This document shows, in pieces, positions 58,365 through 64,000 of a stretch of DNA of 64,000 bases. The DNA comes from Parapristionchus giblindavisi. Taxonomy: Eukaryota; Nematoda; Chromadorea; Rhabditida; Diplogasteridae. Position numbers and translations under genes: made by a program. Every line of letters begins with the position of its first letter. Within the stretch, counting starts at the first letter, position 1. The notes below the pieces were generated by a model. It was not told the origin of the DNA and searched no databases. It saw nothing but the letters and a program-made list of their open reading frames with translations. The stretch is taken from assembly GCA_943737045.1 (NCBI GenBank), contig CALSFV010000306.1, forward strand, positions 1 to 64,000. Reading direction: 5' to 3'.

Positions 58365-61300
58365 TTAGAAATAAACAAGAAGATTTGGTTTATCCATTGA
58401 ATGAAGAGTAAGAAGAGAATTGTGAAATCTGAAAGAAACAAATATAGTCAATCAATAATACACATACTTACCGTAATCGCGCATCTTCTTGTTTGAAGTG
58501 TACACATATTCCAGTCTGTTTATCGATTACTCCATTCCAAGATACAGAAATGAATGTTAATGCACTATCATGTCCAGGCTATAATCATAATATCATGATA
58601 TCTATAGTACAATAGTAGTTATCTAACCTTTCTAGTAGATCCTTCAAATATAACTACTTCATTTATCTCCCATTTCCTTATAGTTTTCCCTGATTTGAGT
58701 GCACACATCACTATTGTACTTCCTCCCTTCAATCAATCAATAATATCTATTATGAGAACCTATCTGATGGAACTCACAAATGAGGTGACATAGCAAAAAT
58801 TAATATTTATCTTTGATGTGGAATGTAATAACGCACTGTCAGGCAGGGATGTGCATTTTACGTTTTACGAATTTTACGACTTTTTTTCGTAAAATTTTAC
58901 GAAACGAAAAAATTACAAAAAACTGGAAAATCGAAGAAATTAATTTTTTAAAAAATTGCGGAATATCAATTTTTGGGATGGAGTCCCTCGAATATTTTCA
59001 TAATTATTAAATTTTTTCTTATTATTTGTGCGTAAGAGAGTAGGACAGATATTTGCTTGGACAGTCGCGGATCTCTTCATCACGAATTAAATTTGAGACA
59101 ATTTCTCATAATTTCACACTTTAATTTTTTTACGAATTTTACGAGAAAAAAGTCGTAAAATTACGTTCTACGAAAATTTTACGAAAACAATTCTACGCAC
59201 ATCCCTGCTGCCAGGCAACCTCAGCCATACATATGAGAAAGTTGTCTGAAGATTACTCTAGGAGAAAATCTTCAGAAAGTCAAAAAATATTTCGGCACCC
59301 AAGAACGATCGACTCTTGAGTGGTACCAATCGATTCGTCGTACGAATACAAACAACGTTTACTACGACCACTTTTTAATTAGTACTTCGACGAATAGTTA
59401 TTATGAAAATAAAATTTTCAACGTTAAATAATAAATCAACGTCATATGCTTGGGAGCCGAAATATATTTTCATCTACTGAACATTTTCTCCTACAGTAAT
59501 CTGAATACCAAAATCAAACTTTCTCCGATATATGGATGAGGTCGCCTGGTAGTGCACTATTATATTCCACATCAAACAAATTTTTTTTTGCTATATCACC
59601 TCCCCCGGTAGAATCAGACAGTTTCTCTTCGTCTTCTTCCACAATCAACTAACCTCAATACGTAGTTCACATGATTGAAACCATCTCGATCCTTCTAATG
59701 CTACTTTAACCTTTCCGGTGAATGGAGACATCATCTATAATCAAAAGTATATATATCAATACTATATATTGTCCTAGATACAAATGATTAACTTACATTT
59801 TTACTAAGAGGATGATCATCTTTATCAACTTTAAGATAAGCATCACCTCCTACTTTCCATTTTAACCATCTATCAAGTACAATATATGATATCTTTTCTT
59901 GTCCATCCAAACGACGGAATAGAGTACTTCCACATAGAACCTATTGGAAGTATATCATGAATATCAACTAATATAGATGAATGAATGATTACAATACCTC
60001 GAATACACCATAACTAATACTATCATCTCGTTCCGTATCTCGTAAGGCAAATGCTTGAGTGAGTACCTTCAATCATTTCATTTATCTCTATATTATTGAT
60101 TGATTAATACCTCATCAGCAACTAAATCAACTCTAACATTGAATGCTCGATTGTCTCGTTGTCCAAGTGATATTGGTACAAGCATTCCATCGGCACGAGT
60201 CTATATAATCAATCAATCAATACTTCATCTCCAACTACAGTATACCTTTGCACACTTCTTCTCCATATCTTTCTTGAAACATTCGATCACTGATTTACTA
60301 GCAGCTTCCCGTGGTGTTTCCCTATAATCAATCAATATTCAAGCACATACAGTATACAGTATCTATGAGTACCTGAATATACTAGAGAATTGATGAATAA
60401 GAGTGACAATAACAGATATTTGATCTCCCATTTCAGCTTGTTTCTCAACCATATCACATGAATCTACACAGAATAAAGTTGGACCAAACATCTAAATCAA
60501 TTATCAATCAATACATTCAATAGACCATACATCAATAGTGAACCTTGGCTAGATTGTCAACAGTAGCCTTGTTCTTATCAGAATGAGAGGTAACTTCAAC
60601 TAGATGATTGATTACTTTACGTAGAGTTAGATAGTATACTTCAGGAAGAGATTCAAGTAATAGAGTGATGCGATTATCACGAGATGTATTATCACGGTCA
60701 GTAACTGAAGCATATCATATGATATCATATTGATATGGATAAATAGATAGATGAACTCATAGGTCGAAAAGTACGTTACAAAGTACCAAGTCGGAGTGGA
60801 TTTTGAGCCAAATTTGCCAAAAATCGAAAAACCTGACCGGAGTTTGAGCCAAATTTGCCAAAAATCGAAAAACATAACCGGATTTTGAAAACCGATAACG
60901 TAGTTATTCGACCTATGGATGAACTAACCGAGTGCATATAGTTCATTATGCACATTAAGAGGTACAAGTGGAGTATCTAATCTACGAAAGAATTGTCTTA
61001 GTACATCAGCCACAGCGAATACACTCTCATCACTATCAAATGATAATGGAACATTCCATGGATCTAAACAATATCATACACTATATACTATGATATACTG
61101 TAATAATATGAATACCTTCAACTAATTGTTTCAATAGAATCTTCTCTTTACTCTTATTTCCATTCTTTCTATATACTCCTTCAACATCTAATCCATGACT
61201 GGATATGAATGTAATACATTTGTCTACAGCAACTGGTATTCCATTACACGTTAAACGACTACAATCAATATCTCCATTAATACTAATCAACTATAATAAT

Positions 61301-62890
61301 GGACTAACCATGTCTCTAATGAGTTTTGTGCTCTTCTCAATATAGCTTCAATAGCATCTTTCCATTCTCGTGTACATATTGAGAAATCAGCTTCAATTGC
61401 TAATGAACTATAAAAGAGAAGATAATATAGACGGAGATGGTATAGTTAGTATACCTTCCATCAAGAGTAAGTAGTACTGGTCCTTCTTGTCCTTTTCTCT
61501 TTGCTTCATTACACCAATCAATCTTATCTACTTTAAACTTCAGATTATGCACCTTCAATCATCTATACATTATATTAACTTAAGATATTGTATTGATTAC
61601 CTTTCGTAGATCAGTAATAAGTAATGAATCATTAGTCTCTAATGAATACAGAGTATGATCATACATAGCAACAAGAGCTTTCTTCCATTCACCAACCGTT
61701 CCTCTTCTATACAATCATAATCAAATATTGGAATACAATGATATATTGATTACCTTATCCATGTTCTTCCTAATGAATTCCATCCACGAAGTGAACCACG
61801 TAGTACATCTACATCAGCCAGAATACTCTACAATTGATATAGATATTGGAAATAGATAACTATGATCGGATACCTCTCCAAGCATTAGAATCCAATTATC
61901 AAATTGATCCTCTGGAGTAAATCGAATAAGGGCAACATCATCATCTTAACCATTTCCCATTTGGTCAAACAAAATATAACCGAATCAAACCTTGTTTGAA
62001 ATAAATGGAGATATTTTGACCAATGAATGTGATATAGAGAAGATCATTCAAGTTATGAGGACCCACTATTGGTTTGCTATTGTCAATCTTCAATAATGAA
62101 TATAGACTCATAGTATGGTATAAACAGATACCTCATCATGAAGATAGAATGAAAGTCTACTATTCCTCAATCTACCATGAGTTCTCTTCTTTTTCTTATC
62201 CGTTTGTAATGTCACATATCCAGCAAAACAAATAAAATGTCCATCAGCAACTATAGAATCGTCTTCCATCTACAATCAACAACTTATACAATACTTCCAA
62301 AAACCAGAAATACATTTGATGAGTAACAAAATATCATACATTATACATGAATCATTATATCTTACCACGTCAAAAGAGTCGGCTAGTTCAACTCTATCGA
62401 ATGATCCAATTGATTCTTCAACAGAATCACATCGTGATGTTGATGGAGAACATTCAGCTTCGATAACTTGAGTAGGAATAGAAGGAAGTGGAGGAAGAGG
62501 TCGAGGAGGAGGAGGAGGAGGAGGAGGGGGTTTTGATGGAGGGATATTCCATCCAATTGGTACAATTGATGGAGGTGGTGGAGGAGCTGGTCGTGTCTTT
62601 GGTGATATCAATCCATTTGGTTGAGGAACACAAAGAATTGGATCCATTGAACGAAATGTATCTAGATCAAGATAGACAACATTCTCAACATATGATTGAT
62701 CTTGTAATGAAGTAGTAGGAGATGGAGTAGCCGTTCCCCGATTAGGAGGAGGAGGACGAGGTGGTGGTGTCTTACGTTGCACTCCATTTGATCCATCCAC
62801 TACAACCACTTCCTCTTTCGGATCATCCTTAGGTATATTGAAAATGGTACGTTGTTTGGGAACTGGAGGGCCTCGTGATAGTTCTGTCAT
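58365..62890 (-). CDS. ARAP-like PH-RhoGAP-RA protein without ArfGAP domain
   Basis: Likely Rho GTPase-activating protein. Twenty exons, 839 residues: 62890-62366, 62269-62132, 62087-61991, 61944-61874, 61827-61754, 61706-61601, 61552-61455, 61407-61309, 61282-61116, 61063-60929, 60704-60544, 60491-60373, 60321-60246, 60200-60111, 60066-59998, 59940-59797, 59734-59654, 58726-58628, 58578-58472, 58428-58365. The N-terminus is Pro-rich (PPPPPPPPPRPLPPLP, possible SH3 or profilin ligand). PH1 is about 178-280 (ends DNWILMLGE) and PH2 about 295-400 (TREWKDAIEAIL). RhoGAP about 410-610: IPVAVDKCITFI, arginine finger GVYRKNG, FFRRLDTPLVPL, KATVDNLAKMFGPTL. Then an RA-like region (RVDLVADEVLTQAFALRDTE) and a last PH-like region. 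This is the ARAP order, but no C4 ArfGAP zinc finger is present between or after the PH domains. Confidence 0.85.
58782..59602. mobile_element. Outer fold-back element in ARAP-like intron 17
   Basis: Ends GAGGTGACATAGCAAAAA and TTTTTTTTGCTATATCACCTC. The left arm (58782-58843, resuming at 59208) pairs with the right arm up to 59602: TTGATGTGGAATGTAATA, CAGGCAACCTCA, AGGAGAAAATCTTCAG and TATTTCGGC are all found complemented on the right. The left arm is interrupted by the inner element 58844-59207. It makes up almost all of the 927-bp intron. Confidence 0.85.
58844..59207. mobile_element. Inner hAT-like MITE nested in the outer element
   Basis: Ends CAGGGATGTGCATTTTACG and CGTAGAATTGTTTTCGTAAA…GCACATCCCTG. 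Arms rich in TTTTACG are inverted. Flanked by the 8-bp direct repeats CTGTCAGG (58836-58843) and CTGCCAGG (59208-59215), a target duplication with one mismatch, the size and end sequence expected for hAT transposition. Confidence 0.88.
60758..60917. mobile_element. CATAGGTCGAA element, locus 4, with 8-bp target duplication
   Basis: In ARAP-like intron 10. Starts CATAGGTCGAAAAGTACG and ends CGTAGTTATTCGACCTATG. Perfect 8-bp direct repeats GATGAACT flank it (60750-60757 and 60918-60925), only 3 bp from the splice donor at 60928. Inside, a ~45-bp unit (TTTTGAGCCAAATTTGCCAA AAATCGAAAAACC) occurs in tandem. This copy defines the family borders. Confidence 0.92.
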
Positions 62891-63186
62891 CTCTATCGAT
62901 CACAGCATGTGCCTGGTAAGAATAGAAGAGTATATGATATACCAAGGAAAGAACGAAGAAAGATGAGTCATAAAGAAGATCGAAAAAATGAAGAGCGATT
63001 AGATGAGTCTGTCCTTTCCTAATGATCACACTATCTAGTAAAAGTAACAAGGAGTGCTGTAAGTGTTTTAATCAAATGTCGATACCGCGCGATGTTCAAA
63101 ATTCAATGTAATTCACTTTAAAATTGCAATTAAAATGCTTGCTCGATTATAAATTCGTTTGGTTATTTTTAGTGACATATCGCTGA
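62891..63186. promoter_or_regulatory. Bidirectional promoter region (ARAP-like / RING gene)
   Basis: 296 bp between divergent start codons. No motif recognised beyond AT-rich sequence and a GCGCG near 63086; promoter function inferred from layout. Confidence 0.4.
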
Positions 63187-64000
63187 ATGTTTGATACTAC
63201 ATTATCTGCAGCGGAGTTGTTTGCTAACAGCATACGGTGTTCAAATCCAACATGGTATAATTTTTTCTTGTTGTGCGGTAAATAAATTAGTTTCAGCCTA
63301 AAGGTTAGTGACAACTTGCAAATGCTTGGAGAGTCGTGCAAGCATCCGTTCTGCTGGTATATTCACCTATTGGATCACTTTGATATAACTTATTAAGGGA
63401 TTGTATCAATGGATTCTATAAGAATGATACATTCGTTCTTTGTCCATTGTGTAAACTTCCTCTAGAGCTACAAAGACCTTCTAATTGTTTTCTATTCAAT
63501 AATCTCTCAGTACTTCTAGCAGATCTTCGATGTGCATTAACAAAAGTATTTATTAGACTTTTTGTCTCTCGATCAGTTCCATCAATTACAGTATTCATCA
63601 TCAACTCAAGGTTCATCTGAGACTCAACATATTCTCACTGCTCTACAACCAAAGGTTTTATTCTACTCTGATTATTGATTAATTGATTGATCATATAAAG
63701 GAAATACCTCGGACTATCGATGATTTCTGTTCTTCACAAATGCCATGTGATGAAGATGAAGCTGGTACTTCACATAATGATCGGTAACCATTTGGACTTA
63801 TATCACTCTATAAAAAGGAAATATTTTAGTGATAAAGATGGTTCAAGTTCTCCTGTTGAAAGATCAATGAAAGAGGATAATAATTTCCATATTGAAACAC
63901 TTGGATTAGAGAATATTGGAAATCCAATAGATCATTCAACTCAGGTTTATCTATTCTCTCTGTATATTCTTATTACATGTATGTTGTTAAGAAGGATGGT
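63187..64000 (+). CDS. RING-finger protein, N-terminal part (BARD1-like layout)
   Basis: Gene cut by the right edge. Exons 63187-63254, 63297-63356, 63398-63545, 63592-63654, 63701-63783 and 63830-63944 join in one frame of 179 residues, with a possible further exon starting near 63992. The N-terminus MFDTTLSAAELFANSIRCSN then PTCLKVSDNLQMLGE, SCKHPFCWDCINGF and FVLCPLCKLPLELQ forms a RING: C-x-H-x2-C-x2-C and C-P-x-C are intact, while the first pair is spaced C-x4-C instead of C-x2-C. A single RING at the extreme N-terminus, a following Leu-rich helix and then an acidic Ser-rich linker resemble BARD1, the BRCA1 partner ubiquitin ligase, but ankyrin and BRCT repeats would lie outside the window. 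Other RING E3s are possible. Confidence 0.68.

Noticed and set aside
61874..62269. ArfGAP zinc finger expected for an ARAP protein
   Set aside because: Searched the exons between and after the PH domains for a C-x2-C…C-x2-C pattern; only isolated cysteines are present.
63416..63616. 66-codon minus-strand frame (DRETKSLINTFVNAHRRSARS)
   Set aside because: Antisense to exons 3-4 of the RING gene, whose + strand junctions, RING ligands and phases are consistent; the minus frame has no family match and no upstream exons.

Overview
The window looks like nuclear DNA of a free-living chromadorean nematode, probably Rhabditina/Diplogastridae-like. Reasons: AT-rich sequence, exons of about 60-350 nt, very many introns of 40-60 nt, splice-acceptor-like sequence directly in front of several start codons (possible SL trans-splicing), a nematode-type ADP/ATP carrier, and ordinary metazoan housekeeping genes. 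Species cannot be assigned from the sequence alone. Exon models below were built by hand by joining conserved protein blocks across GT-AG introns with matching phase; every joined model keeps one open frame.

Left to right: 1-4.55 kb is polypyrimidine mini/microsatellite DNA with one fold-back element (680-1448). A 20-exon ERG-type potassium channel (unc-103-like, + strand) follows at 4.57-10.88 kb. The ribonucleotide reductase large subunit (- strand, 13.0-16.5 kb, 18 exons) and an F-box protein (- strand, 17.2-19.1 kb) come next. Mitochondrial aconitase (+, 20.6-24.9 kb, 18 exons) is followed by a small secreted transthyretin-like candidate (+, 25.1 kb). A 10-kb stretch (27.7-37.0 kb) is one ABCF2-type gene (-), inflated by at least six intronic transposon-derived palindromes. 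It is divergent from an intron-poor, GC-rich ADP/ATP carrier gene (+, 37.4-38.5 kb). CDK5 (-, 39.1-40.3 kb) is divergent from RAD9 (+, 40.7-43.0 kb), which converges on a SWEET sugar transporter (-, 43.1-45.0 kb).

Then come a MEIOC-domain protein (-, 45.6-47.3 kb), mitochondrial ribosomal protein S9 (-, 47.8-53.9 kb, with a 2.7-kb intron full of CT/GA repeats), two neighbouring PH-RhoGAP genes on the - strand (54.2-56.3 kb and 58.4-62.9 kb, the second ARAP-like but lacking an ArfGAP finger), and a RING-finger gene (+, 63.2 kb onward, cut by the window edge; BARD1-like in layout).

The genes do not form one pathway. Several concern DNA replication, repair and cell cycle (RNR1, RAD9, the RING gene, and by family CDK5), others mitochondrial metabolism (aconitase, ADP/ATP carrier, MRPS9). 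The most unusual content is non-coding: many fold-back/MITE-like elements inside introns, some with visible target-site duplications, one nested inside another, and a roughly 100-bp unit present in two introns of the same gene. No RNA gene, CRISPR array or virus was recognised.
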